Assembly: GCF_001949145.1 (NCBI RefSeq)
Contig: NW_019091380.1
Coordinates: 311,084 to 375,083 of the forward strand
Source: Acanthaster planci
Lineage: Eukaryota; Echinodermata; Asteroidea; Valvatida; Acanthasteridae
Direction: 5' to 3'
Length of the DNA stretch: 64,000 nucleotides
Shown here: positions 1 to 12,900 of the stretch, one piece after another
Numbering within the stretch: the first letter of the stretch is position 1
Layout: each line of letters begins with the position of its first letter
The notes under the pieces: model-generated
What the model was told of the DNA's origin: nothing
What the model saw: the letters and a program-made list of their open reading frames with translations, nothing else
The model's database searches: none
Translations under genes and position numbers: made by a program

Positions 1-620
1 CGTTAAACCTGAAAGGTCATAAGAGGACAAGCACACATTGTCATAGTGAAGTGAAACGCCTTTACTCACAAAACACACGACCTCTCTGAAACATGTCTGA
101 GATCTATTCAATTTGCTATTATTCTGTGCGTTTCTGTTGATTCCTTTTTAATTAAACGTTTTCTGATGAGTCATTTGAAGGTCCCCATCTCTTAAACATG
201 TACAATGCCAATTATTTTTGAGAGTCTATTCATGGCTAAGCACAACTTCTGAAGGTCAAAGTCATGACAACATGCTATGTTGTGCAGTGCCAACATGCTA
301 GATTAAAACAAATCATATCAACTGAAACATCATGCTGTCCCGATCACCAGTAATGTACATTCCAAGGTGCTATACGTATATGTACCTACAAGTGCAATAT
401 CTATACCCACTGTGCAGTGTGTACCCTGAGATTAAGACATTGGAACCTCCCGGGCCGCATGCAGTTGCTCTAGATTGGGGCTGTGAGTCTCGCTGAAGGC
501 CAACTTGTTTGATTGCAAGTCATGGCTGGATCACTGTTGTGTCTTGACTGAAATAAGCAAATATCAAGATGGGTTCCACTCCACTGAGTTCCGTTCCAAT
601 GAGTCTGTGCTTCTACGCTG
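1..620. other. 3' untranslated / downstream flank of the PDE2A gene
   Basis: No coding sequence seen. It should contain the 3' untranslated region of the distal last exon. The only polyadenylation-like hexamer I noticed on the minus strand is ATTAAA at 152-147. Confidence 0.4.
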
Positions 621-942
621 TCACGAGGACTTGGTAGTGGTGTCCCGCCCCGGATTGTTGTTATTATTCCTTTCGCTGATGTCCTCCACAGCCCCTGCCT
701 TTGACCCCCTCCCTGGCTCCGCCTCTCCCTCGGCAAGCTCCTCTTCCGTCTCCTCCGAGAGGCCCTTGCCAAACTCCGCGGCCCCGTTCTCGCTGCGGAA
801 GGGGATCTGAAAGAAGTCGATGGAGTTGGCGCTGCTGAGCTTGCGCAGGCTACTCTCCCGCTTCAGCCGCAGCCACATGGTCTTATTGGCATCCACTGCC
901 TTCACCAGCAGCCCGGACTGTGGAATGACCTTGGACAGGATC
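621..942 (-). CDS. PDE2A: PDE2A distal alternative last exon (exon A, long acidic C-terminus)
   Basis: 322 nt with a TGA stop at 623-621, acceptor CCACTGTCCAG, joining in the same phase as the proximal exon. It encodes [20 protein letters not shown], then a basic helix ([14 protein letters not shown]) and [10 protein letters not shown], which resembles the LPSNNSLDFLDEE end of vertebrate PDE2A. The last 60 or so residues extend beyond the vertebrate end. They are acidic ([15 protein letters not shown]), with a five-asparagine run near the stop. Because of the vertebrate-like tail I regard this as the ancestral form. An ATTAAA on the minus strand at 152-147 could be the polyadenylation signal, but this is weak. 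Confidence 0.85.
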
Positions 943-3900
943 CTGGACAGTGGTGAGGCAGCCATCATTGTTTGGGCCGGGAGGAGACAGGGAAGGCGAC
1001 GACCGGCCACCGATTCACACACACAATGTAGGATTGCACAATGTGGTGGCAGTGGTGGGATATTGCACAGGGGCAGACAAGTTGACCAGGAGGTAGTGTG
1101 TTTGAGTATGTGAACGTGCAGGTAAGGGTGCATGAGACGATCACACAATTGTTGGTTGACGAAACACGGTGGACGGCGAAATGGCAGCAACGGAACAAGA
1201 ACGAAAACCAAAAAAAAAAAAAGTGAGGAAGTTAGTCAGTTAGAAGCTGCCACTTCTTTGGTTCAAATACAACAAGTAAACACAACTATACCGGTTTGAT
1301 TTTTCTCTTTGGATTAACATAATCCTTGTGGTACCGAAGGTATTCTCTTGAAAAAAAAACCAACAAAAACAATCAATCAGAATGTGGTTTGCAGAACGAA
1401 TCAACCACTGACAAATCATAAAAAAACACTGTAACAAGGGAAGGAACACATCTGGAAACTGGGGTAAATCAGAAATATTAGTACAGAGAAAGTCAAGAAT
1501 CAGCCTCAAGAACCCAGCATGCAATGTGGTATTCACTCGGCCTCCAAGGAAATTTCTCTTAGTTTCAAGTTATGTCTGGACAACAGCTCCTTACTTTTTT
1601 CTGGGGGGGGAGGCTCAGACAAACTTCCATTTGTATCGGTCACGATGATACCAAAAAAAAGGGAAGACTGTGATTGCATTATAAAATGTGATTGCAAAAA
1701 TTTGATTTGAAGGCCTTGTGAGTACCACTGATCAGGGTTATGTACTGGGGCTGTACCTGTAGGGAGTGTAAAAGTACAATTCGTGGTCATTCTTTCACTG
1801 ATGTCTGCAGGTAAGTTATGCAATTGTCACTGAGGAGTTCACCAATGTGGCTACAACAGTTCTCTGGAGTATCAATGTATTACCATGTGCAGGACAGACG
1901 CTGGCTCTGAGCATTGCAATTGACTTATGGGCACTCCCTACAAGTAACCAATGCAACTGGTGTCAGTCATTCAAAAACAACAGGGAATTACTGGTTTCTA
2001 CAGCAGAGCAAATCCATCACGGCGGAAGGAAACCAGGCAATTAAAGAGTTAAGAATGAACACTTAAAGAGTTCATTTCAATAAGCCTTCATGTTGGCCAG
2101 CTTTACAGCCATTGCTGCTTAGTTTGTGAGGGATGCAGTAGAGTCACAAAAGAAAGATTCGCAGCATCAAAGGCACCTGACTAGATAAGTCAAGTTATGG
2201 GTATGTGTGACTTGTGAATACAAAATGAACATGGCTGATGCTACGCCTGTGGTCAGAAAGCTTTGGACTGTGTTTGGTCTCATATGCATGCGTTTCCTTC
2301 TTGTGACGGATTTGCGGATGGTGACAACGGTGACAGAGTTAAGATCTAAACAGCGCGTGGAGATCATGTATGGTTGTTGGTCTTCTTTTTCTTGGCCTCC
2401 TCGGCGGCAAGTTTGGCCCAGTTCAGCTTGTTGGCATCCATGGTGTCCACCAGCTGCTGGAGGGGTGAGAACATCTTGGCCAGAATCCTGCGCAACGGAG
2501 GGACAAAGGGTAGAGGGAGAAAGAAAAAGACTCGGTCTGTATGGCTTCGCTCCCGGCCGGAACACTCCCTCTCCATCTTTTTTCTTGGATTTTTTTTTTC
2601 TTTTTTTTGGGGGGGGGTTCCTTTTGCTCTTTTTCTTTAAGCTGGGTTGATGGGATGGCAGACGATGGATGGAACACATGTGGTGGAGGGATGTCACACA
2701 ACACAACGGAAACCTTGAGAGATGATATAACTCTTGGAACGAAAAAGGGATTTTAGTACACGCAATGTAAGAGGAAGGGGGGGGAACGTGGAGCAATGAA
2801 GGGACAAGCCAGTCACTAACATGAATGCTGATAATGCCTTAGAGTATGGCTCCAATTGCTGAGATTGAGCCTACAATGGGTTTAGTTGATATGACTTGTG
2901 CTTTATGTTCGAATGACATACCCCTCACACCATTATCTTTATAAGTAATGATCTATACAGCTTCTATGCACTGGAGCTAATGGGCTTTGGAAATAAAGAC
3001 GCAATATTTTGGGACTGTTTGACCAGCTGTGCTGCTGGGACACTGTAGGCATGTTATCTGTGACTACTTCCTCCCGTGATTGCATCCACAGTTATTCCAA
3101 GTCCACTGACAACCTCATGGTTCTGTGCTTCACACCACCATTAATAGTCGAGCTCAGAACTCTTTCGTGAAATGCACACATGTGAAAACAACATTTCCTC
3201 GATGACCTGTGAGGTGGGACAGTGAAAGATGTTCTGCCCAAGTCAGAGAACATTCCTCACAGATTGTAAACATACATATACATGTAGCTACAGCACTTAA
3301 AGAAACCAGAAAATAGAAATATTTTATACATTTTACTAAAAACCCTTGAAATTGCATCTTTGGGTTTCAATTAACCTTATTTTTAAATAGTTGTTTTGCA
3401 ATTTTAACCCATATTTTGATGCTTTTTTGGTTTGTATGCTATTGCATATCTGCATATTCATGAGCAGAACTATCATGTCATCTAAGGCACTGAATCTCAA
3501 TGTTACACTGATTTGTGCAAAGAAAATTTCTAGATTTTTTTAACCACTGCTATGGCAGATTCCATTTTCTTTGGCAAATTATTGCTGTGTAAGCATATGG
3601 CAATAATCCAGCAAAAATCCTTTTCACAGAAATGTTTCCAGATAGTAAATTTGGGGTTCACAATTTGAATATAAAAACATGCAGCCTGAACCATGTCTTC
3701 CTGGATCTACATCAAAGGTGAAGTGCCCTCACTTTTCCAGAAGTGCTTGGTCAATTTTTAATATTTGAAAAAAGTGCACCATTCACTTCATGTAACTCAA
3801 AAAAAAAAGTCGAACAATCTTCATACATGGAAGAAGAGTACAGAGATACACAGAAAGTGATGCTTAGAAAAATTCATTTCCTGGATCCTTTAACCCTGCT

Positions 3901-6900
3901 GTTGCCATATGATATTATGTACAGCTCGGCTAAACTGCACTCGGCTAAATCGTATCCCATTCAAAGTCCAGTTCTGCAGTATTAATAAGCAAATGATAAT
4001 CAACTCTAAGCCCTCAGCAGGTAAATAAATGCAGAGAAATGTACACCCAGCATGACTTATAATTTGCATTTGAACTGCAATGAAACGGCTAGTTTTGTAT
4101 GGGAAATTTGCTGGCTTTGCATATGATTTCAGCATCAGTTTCAAATTTTCTTTCAATTTTTGTTGTCCTTTGTTCACAGCTGGTAAGCACACCCGAGCAA
4201 TAACTTGTTCAAAGTGAACACATCGTGAAACATGAACAAATAGTGAATCAAAAGCCTGTGGTTTTTTCTTAAGAACCATCCCTGGGGAAAAAAGGGGGCT
4301 ATGTGGCCAACATGTGACTGGAAAAACAGGGAAGATTTGCTGGGACACAATAGCGGAGTCATTAAATTTATCCTGCTGCAGGAATGTTTAAACTCTACAA
4401 AGACCGGGCACTTAGGTTGAAAGACAGAACACACTGAGGTCACAATGGTGAGCCCACCGTGCGGCAGAATAGGCACAGTATCTGCAGATCAGTGGTTGAC
4501 GGTATGCCAGGTCACGGAAAATAATATGACAACTTGTTCATTATAATGTACTTCATTCTCAACGGAGTCAACCTGATTTGGGAGTCAAATATACACATTC
4601 AGAGAAAATGTATTGCTCCAACTTGCCAATTTGCATATAAAAGAACCCCCCCCCAAAAAAGACAGGAAGGGAAAAAAAAAATCTGTTCACTACGCTGAAA
4701 ATAAATCTGGGTGATGATTATTAAAGGGAGGGTTCGAAACCGATGTCACCTGATGAAATAAACCTGTGATTTACATGAACTGACAATGGAAGTGGGTTAA
4801 TGTTTACTAGGATCCAACAAAGCATGACTCCAATCATGACGCCGTGATGCATGTCGGTTATTCAAGTTGCAAACACTGAAGGCCCAGGCTCATGCCAGCA
4901 CTAAATCAACAGATTTGGAACAGGCTACGCTTCCCTCGCAAATGGAAAGTGGTAATGGAGTACAACCTAACATTCCTAATGGCAACATTTTACCTACAAA
5001 AAATGGGTCCAACGAAGTGTACCGCCAGTTGTAAAATGTTGAATTTTCAAGGCACAATAGGACAGGTGATTTAAAGAATTTGGATGCTTTTGTTTGATTT
5101 CAGTTAAAACCATGCAAAGAAATTGAAAAAATACAACAAACTGAAATACGGCATTATTTGGGTTCTTTTTCATTGCAACATGTCAGCTATTCATCGGAGC
5201 CTGCTTGCTCTCCCTAAGGCTTTTCTAGCTTTGTGAAAATTTGGCACTAATGATGCAAGCACAACTGTGCGACATAATATCCCAGAAGAATACAGACATA
5301 TTCCACTTGATCTTTTTTTTTTTTTGGTGTCCTTCGTTCATGAAATCAACTCAAAATGCTTCTTAAGCTACAACAGACTCAGTTTTGTGTTGTGGGTACA
5401 ATATAACATGGGATTCTTGGTTGTACCTGATAAGACACAACATTAGCAGTGAGGCCATATAAGGAATAAACAAATAACATCACTTTCAATGATTAGTTAC
5501 ACAATGAAAACGATCACACAGGTCTACATGAATGTTCACTGAAGAATAACGGTATGACAAACTACTGGGCGCCATTTATGGCTTTTGTTCTCAGCATCTC
5601 CACTACTCTCACGCAGCAGATTGTTTGTGTGAGGAATTCGGCAGCTGAAGACTGTATTTAATACCCCTAACTCCCTGGGGTGTGTGTAAAAATCATATTA
5701 AAATTAAAGGATGGAGGACCGTTAGGGTTAAAATTCCCTGCACAACTTCCCGACCCACACCTTTGAGAAAGTGAACCTCTTGCGACAAGAGAGTTTAAGG
5801 TTTGTGGCATCTGTGCCACGTGTCAGCACACATTATGGAGCGGTGGAATCCCTACCCTTTAATGGTTTTCCCTGATGGGGCAGCAGCTGCAAACTGGACC
5901 AGTGACATACCCTAATGAGGTGCAAGGAGGGGAGCACTTTCACTGTCTTAAAAAGGGTAATTCAACACCGATTGCAAGACAAGGGATTTGCCGACGAGAT
6001 TAATTGGAATTTCATGTTTGATGACCCATATACCAGCACTGTTGGGTTCCTTGATTACTTTGAAAGATGATTTTTTAAGAGTTGAATTTCAAGGATGAAG
6101 GGAACAGGCTATGGGAATGGAAAATGTTGGAGTTGATTCAGGCGATAATCAACTTAACAAAAAAAAAACGATCTTGGAAATTCTTGGTCAAGCATCTGAC
6201 AATTACAAAAGTAGAAATTCCAACCAAACATCAAAAGTCTCCTGAAGAATGTTCATTTTTTTGTCTGTTTACTTCTGTCTGTGAGCATATTTGAAACAAA
6301 ACATATTGACTTTAAAATGATCACCAAAAAAAATGTAGAAGTAAAAAACAAAAAAAAGATCCAAGATGTCGATCCAACTATCAAGCCCTGTGTCCAAACA
6401 TCACAGGAAAATTTCTTCACATGGTAATTTTCAGTGGTCCCTCCTTGCACCAAATCGACAGTATGCCAGTGCCGGTGTGGAAGAAACTAAAAATCTGGTA
6501 CTCACTGGTAGACTGGCAGAGCGATGTGATTGAGGAAATTGATCTGCAGCTCAGGGATGCAGGCTTTCTCTCGGTCATACATCTCAGGCGTCTCCATACC
6601 CATGGCCTTCTCCAAGTCTCCTTGGGTGAAGAACTCTTTGTAGATGAGCTCCTGATTCAAGAGGGTGAGGGCAATAGTGTTGAAATATGGACCGATTAGT
6701 ACACAATATTAACTGGTGATTTAAATGGGGAATGCTAACCAATAGAGACTATATCTTTTTTCCCCAAGATCCCTTGACAGAAAAATTGCATCAAAATATA
6801 GACTGGTGAAATTAAACATTTCTTCTGGTAAAACTAAGAGTGTGAGGAATATTGTTATTAAAAATACTGACACCTAGGAAACCAGAATAGGCAATGGAAT

Positions 6901-9900
6901 AACAGGAAAAGTTGTCTTAACCATGATCTCATGCAAAACGACTGCTTTTATTAATTAAGAAATAAACACCTGGAATTGAACACTGACTGCTGGTTTGGAG
7001 TCTAGTATAATATGGACCAGCGGGCAGGGCAGGAGGGGCTCAGCTTACCGCTATTCTCTTTGTGGTTTGCCAGTTCTTGGTCTGATCTGACAAGTCACAG
7101 CTGGTCATGAGCAGACACAGCAGTAACTTGTGGCAGTGGGGATCCTCTACCTTGTAGCCATCTGATATCACATCAAACAAAAGATCTATTTTCAGGAAAT
7201 GTCTCATAAGTCTGAATGTTCCAGTTCCCACTGGAATGCTCCTCCGTGGAACACCTTGTGCTTCCCGATGTGAAATGTGGGCGTTTCACAATAGTGCACC
7301 TCCCAGATTTGCAGCGTGTTGACCAATCACAGTGCGCGAAATCTGCCGACCCAATGCGCGTTTGGAAATGGTCAACAGATTTCGCGCCTTGTGATTGGTT
7401 AACACGTTGCAAACTCTTGGAGGCGCACGATTGTGAATCGCCCGTATTCACTGTGTTACTACAGGAACACGCCATTCCTAAACTAACATGCATGCATATA
7501 GACCGGTCTTCCCATTTGGGAATATGCACTGTTCAAAGCAGTGACAGCAGGTGCTCCCCTGTAGGAACAAGTAAGTCCTCTTGGGAACTTGTTTCTTGAC
7601 GTTCCAACTTGTGAGACGCCCCCTTACCTTTTTTTAATGATCACATTCTGGGATTTTGAAGGTGTGTTGAAAAGGAGTTTTTAAGAAGTAAACCTCTGTT
7701 CTTATACAGGAGAATGACAAATTACGCCACTGTTTCTGTACATAATACAAACTATGCACAAAGTGTGAATATTTGTTCACATTCTACATATTTTTCTTCT
7801 TTTATAAATTTTCAAAGCCAGCACTGAAAGCGGCCCACACACCTTCTGCCATTTGTTTGAGTTCCTTGATGATGCGGAGATGGTGAGCCAGATCGGTGGC
7901 TAGGATGATGTCTTGCATCAGGTCCAGGACTGTTTGGTAATCCTATTCAACAGAGGGCACGAGGAGACCTCAATCAAGATCAGTGCTTATTGTAAGCAAT
8001 GTATTTCACAGAGTAATTATTACAAAGTATTTAAACACTGTATCCAGATGGAATATCATTTTCTAGATTCAACTCATAGGCACCACAGGCACCACAGACA
8101 CAGTGGGAGAATCTTGAAGATGTTTGCATGTAGATGGTGAAAGTTTTATTAAGTTTCAGTATCCATGTGAAGCAGTGTTGTAGTCAAGACCATGCACAAG
8201 ACCAGTCACAAGTAACAGGGTGATCAATGACAAAGGAATGATTTGTCGCAGTTCATTTGAATAGCCTGTGGCTTGAATTCAGACTGGAGGTCTTGTGTTG
8301 GTCTTGTGAAGGTCTTAAGTGGTCTCGACTACAACACTGATGTGACGATGAGGATATACTGGTCTGTTAGTGCAAAACATTAGAACCTTTTTATTTCAGA
8401 AATGATGGCAAGAAGCTTAGACTTGAATCATCTCTTGCTTTTGACATCGGATACTTTAACACTTTTTAAAAGTAGTAAACGTCACCCACCTCTGTGGATA
8501 GGTTCTCAAAAATGTTACAGCCTTCAGTGTTCAGAATGCACATAGCCTGAGCAAAGTGGTGTCTCTGAAATGACACAGTGAAGGAAAAAAAACCAAAGAT
8601 GCCATGATAACCAACAAAATGATGCTGTGGCAGGTTGAGATGTTTGACTTGTACAGCAGCTAAAAAGGGATCAACATGTGGCGTCATTTTCAAGGCCAAA
8701 CCTGTCATTAAAATTATGAGTCTTAATACGATAATTACTTCACCCTGTTAACAAGTTACAGATCTGTCTCTCCTTCAAAACCCTCATCTCTCCCACTGTC
8801 AATGATTCCAAACAACCTCCAAATGCAACTCCGTCAATTCCTCCCAACGAGAATCCACATTTCTTAATCATCATCTCTTTTAGGCTGGTTCACAGTTTAG
8901 GCGAATGTAAAGGCCGAACAACTTTCAAGTTTGAGAAGTGTTTGAGGCAAACTTAGCCTGATATGAAATGTGAATGGTTAATCTCAGGTCACAAAACTGC
9001 ATTCCTGTTTGCCTTCACATGAAGCATGACCCCATCTTTTTCTCAAGCGATACACACTACCTTGCTTACCTCCATGACTGATCCCTCTGAGCTATACAGG
9101 GCTGCCAAGACTGATTGCTGAAAGTGATTCAAGAACAAGATAACCACAGTAAGCCAATCAAACTGGATACAAAGCTCCCCAAACCCTTTGAAAGTAATCT
9201 AAACGGGGTGGAACCTACTTTCCCTTTAAAGCTTTAAAGTCATAGCTGCTACAGCTATGAAAACAACTGATTTTGATCAGCCACGGAGAACAGATATTCA
9301 ACTCATCTGGACCTCAGTGGGGGGAGGGCTTTTTTTTGTTTTTACCGAGTGGACCTGGAAGCTGTTATTGGTTCCTCTGTGGTCCAGGTCATGGCAGATG
9401 CAGGCCACAAAAAGTGCAAAGACCTCAATATCCCTGGGGGAAAAAAAAAGCAATAAGAGAAATAAGAAAAAGAGACTTGTGGTTGAAACACTGTCAAATG
9501 ACTGGCTGTTGTTAGACTGCAGAATGTCTCATCTAAGTGAGATGTATATCTTCTGAACTAGCCTGGCCTATGCGACATTGCCAGTGAATTTCACAATTGG
9601 CCCAAACTTAAACCATCATGTTCAGTAACAGAAAAAGTGACGGGCTGTATCCTTAAAATTGCAATAAATGCGGAGTCCAAGAGTTTCTGGTGAATTTTCT
9701 TTCTAAATGTTAGTCCTTCCCTTTCTCTGACCAAATCACACCTGTTCGTTTTGAGCTGTGGATTTATACTGGTGTACATGTGTGCATAGGATCCAGTGTA
9801 ACCGGAGACTTGAAACCAAAACATAATGTCAAATTCGAAACTTCTTCATCTGAGTTTTGCCACCTGCAAGCACACAATTGTTGGCAACAAAATGTCTAAA

Positions 9901-12900
9901 TTGGCTACCAGGCCGTTTCGATGGTACCCACTTGAGCATATCGAGCTGGTTGAGATTCTTGTATAGGAGAAAGCAGAAGTGGCCCACGGAGAAGGCATGG
10001 TACCAGTTGTGGTAGGGTGGGTCCCGGTAGCCTCGCCGGACCAGCGTGCAGAAGTTGACCAGTGTGGAATGCCTGATGCGGTACCGATACACAAAGCCCA
10101 TATCGTAGAACATGCTCAATGTGGCCTGAGAGGACGACAAAAATAAATGCCGATTTGCTGAATTTTGATTTACAATTTGGGCTTTTGGTATCAAGTTGAG
10201 GAAGATCACATGGCTGGTGACCCGTACACAGCAGGTGAACAATAGCAAAGGGACTTCTCGGACATTTGTTTGAACCGTTGGGGACTTGAGACTGGCTGGT
10301 TTGTGAGTGACTTGTGCTGGGCTCGTGAGGACTTAGGGAGCAAAGGCTTGAACATATGTAATTCAGTCTGGGTCCTTGGTTTCAGCAGGCCAAAATACAA
10401 ACACTGAAGCATGAAGCACAAAGGAGGTTATGACGTGAACATAGCCCCTGGAATGCATGGGCATGGCTGGGAAAGGGGTAAAGTGGTAAAGCTCTTTCCA
10501 GAAGGGAAGAAAAGCATTCATCAACAGCAAACCACCAAACCCTCAATGCTGGGGGTTATCCCATTTCCACCTTTCGTTTTCATTTCTTTTCCCACTGCTT
10601 TTGTTTTCAATTTTGTATTTTAAAAATAAATGATCAATTTTTTCCCACTATTTTTTTTTGGGGGGGGGAGAAGGAAATCATCACCCACAATAGAATGTCA
10701 GCAGTTATAATAAAATAAATAATTATGAAAGAACAAAAGTATCATATGTGCAAGCATGACAAGTCAAACATGACGAGTTCAGCCACTATTTTAAAGACTT
10801 CCATTCCCCATCACGGACAGCCAGGTGGCTTTCCATCAAACACAGTGACTGTGCTTTTGGATATCCAGTCGCAGCCTGATAAAATGTACCTCATAGAGTT
10901 GTCCAAATGCATTCAAGGAAAGCGCATCACTCAGTGTAATACAATATTCCTCTTCAGTATTATGCACACTCTTCTGGCCCAGGTAATAAGATTACATGCT
11001 TCCCAAGGGATTTTCACAAAGTTCAAAGAGGCATTTAAAGGACTTCATCTCCCTGGCAAGCCTGATCCCTGCAGGATTGGTAAAGTGATTTCTTTTTATG
11101 ATTTCCGGCTTAAATATGACTGGGGTCCCACAAGAGTCATTAGGGCCATTCTTGCGGGCTACTCTTGGTTGATTTCAGGAGAGTCTGTTCCGATGTATCA
11201 CTCAGTTTGACACCCAGATGAACAATACACACATTGTATAGTGATAGATATTGATGGTACCTGCTTATTCACACTGGGGACGAGGATGGTCATCAACTCA
11301 CAAGTGGCTTTGGAGACTTGCCACAGAGTTGTTCAATAGGGTCACAAAATGTGAGAGAGCACTCATGACTGCAGAAGCCCTATGGTCTTGCACTGATTTC
11401 ACAAGCCCAGTTCAATGAATCCATTTTCACGCAATCGCAATTTTCATTGCAATTCCAATGTCACGTTAAACTTGCATTTTAACCAAATAACAGATTAAAC
11501 CTTGTTAACCAAAATTTGCTGAGAGTCTAAATGACAAACTAAAAACAGAGATGAACCTAACTGTTATTCCAGGCATCTTGATACTCCATCTATAAATGTT
11601 ATTACCGTTAGCTATGACCCCACATTCAAAGCTTTCTGAGAGTTGTGGCACATGACCATTACTGCCTACACACTCCCAGGTTAGCCGACTTGCTTGACTA
11701 CTCACGCGGATGGTCTCTTCATCCGGGATGCCCCTGGGTGAGTAGGTGAAGCTTGCCATCTGGGGATGGAAGGACTCGGGCTTAGGCACCGACTCCTTGG
11801 ACAAGAGTGGCTTGATGTCCTCCTCTGTACCCTGGGAAAATCAACATATGCACACAAGCGCTGGCATTAGTTCCAACATGACACTGCCCAGGGAGCAGGG
11901 ACAGAAATTTGCCATATGCAGAGAAATTATTTGCTCAGCAAGAAAACAGGCTACCAGCTCAATATTCATGAAACTGTATGTGCCAAATCTGGTTGGTTCC
12001 CCAGGAACTGTTTGCTTGGCACATAAACTGGCCATGTGATTATTCTGCTGAGCAGCCTAATGAAATCAGGCCAGCATGGCTATTAATTTATCACAATGGT
12101 TGGATGCTGCTGCAGTCCGGATCCGCAATCTCTTAGTGACTTCAACGCAAATGTTTCAAAAGGTATGTCGTACCACCAGATTGACAAACATGTTACCAAA
12201 GTCCAAAATATCTTTCTTCTTCATGCAATTTTACATGACTTCATTTTTGACTGTGCCTTCTGCACAGGACTGTCACTACAAACAACCCGGGAATTTCCAC
12301 TATTTACTGTGCCTAGGGAGTAAGCCCGCTCAATGACATCAAAACGACTCTGATCCAGTAGCTGAAATCGCAGCCCCCCCCCATGATCCAGGCTGTTCTT
12401 CCCTTCTGGCTAGCTAACCATCACCCTTTGGTGCTCTATATTGCATCCCTGACACATTTTTTTTAACAGGTGTTTGGGGGTTTGTAGCAAAAGCACTTGA
12501 ACTTCTTCAGTGTCTGATTTCCCTTTTTGAGGAAATGTCTTTATCTTCTTTAACAGACACGGAAAACGACTCCTTTGATTATCGCTGTCTTGTTTATCAT
12601 GCTGTGCTTTGACACATTTTCGGTACTGAGTAGACGCATGGGTAATCCGAATGTCATTAATGGTCTACACATCGCCCGTGGTGGGTCACATTCCCCTCCA
12701 TTACCTCAGTGCAACAAACCCTTTTAAGTAATTTGGGAGCAAATTGGGCCTTGAAGTACAAAACGGGGGCAAAGTGCCCGGGGGCAGTTCTCATGTATCA
12801 GCCTGTCAGAGCGTTACCTTCATGTGGTACATCATCAGCTCATTGGCCAGCTTGCTGCGGTATTGCGCATCCTTCATCTTCTTATACAGTAAACTCTGCC

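Noticed and set aside
4731-4741. GGTTCGAAACC, like a tRNA B box
   Set aside because: No A box, no acceptor stem and no anticodon arm at the right spacing.
10725-11210. 161-codon open frame on the plus strand
   Set aside because: The translated product resembles nothing I know and has no flanking signals; probably chance.
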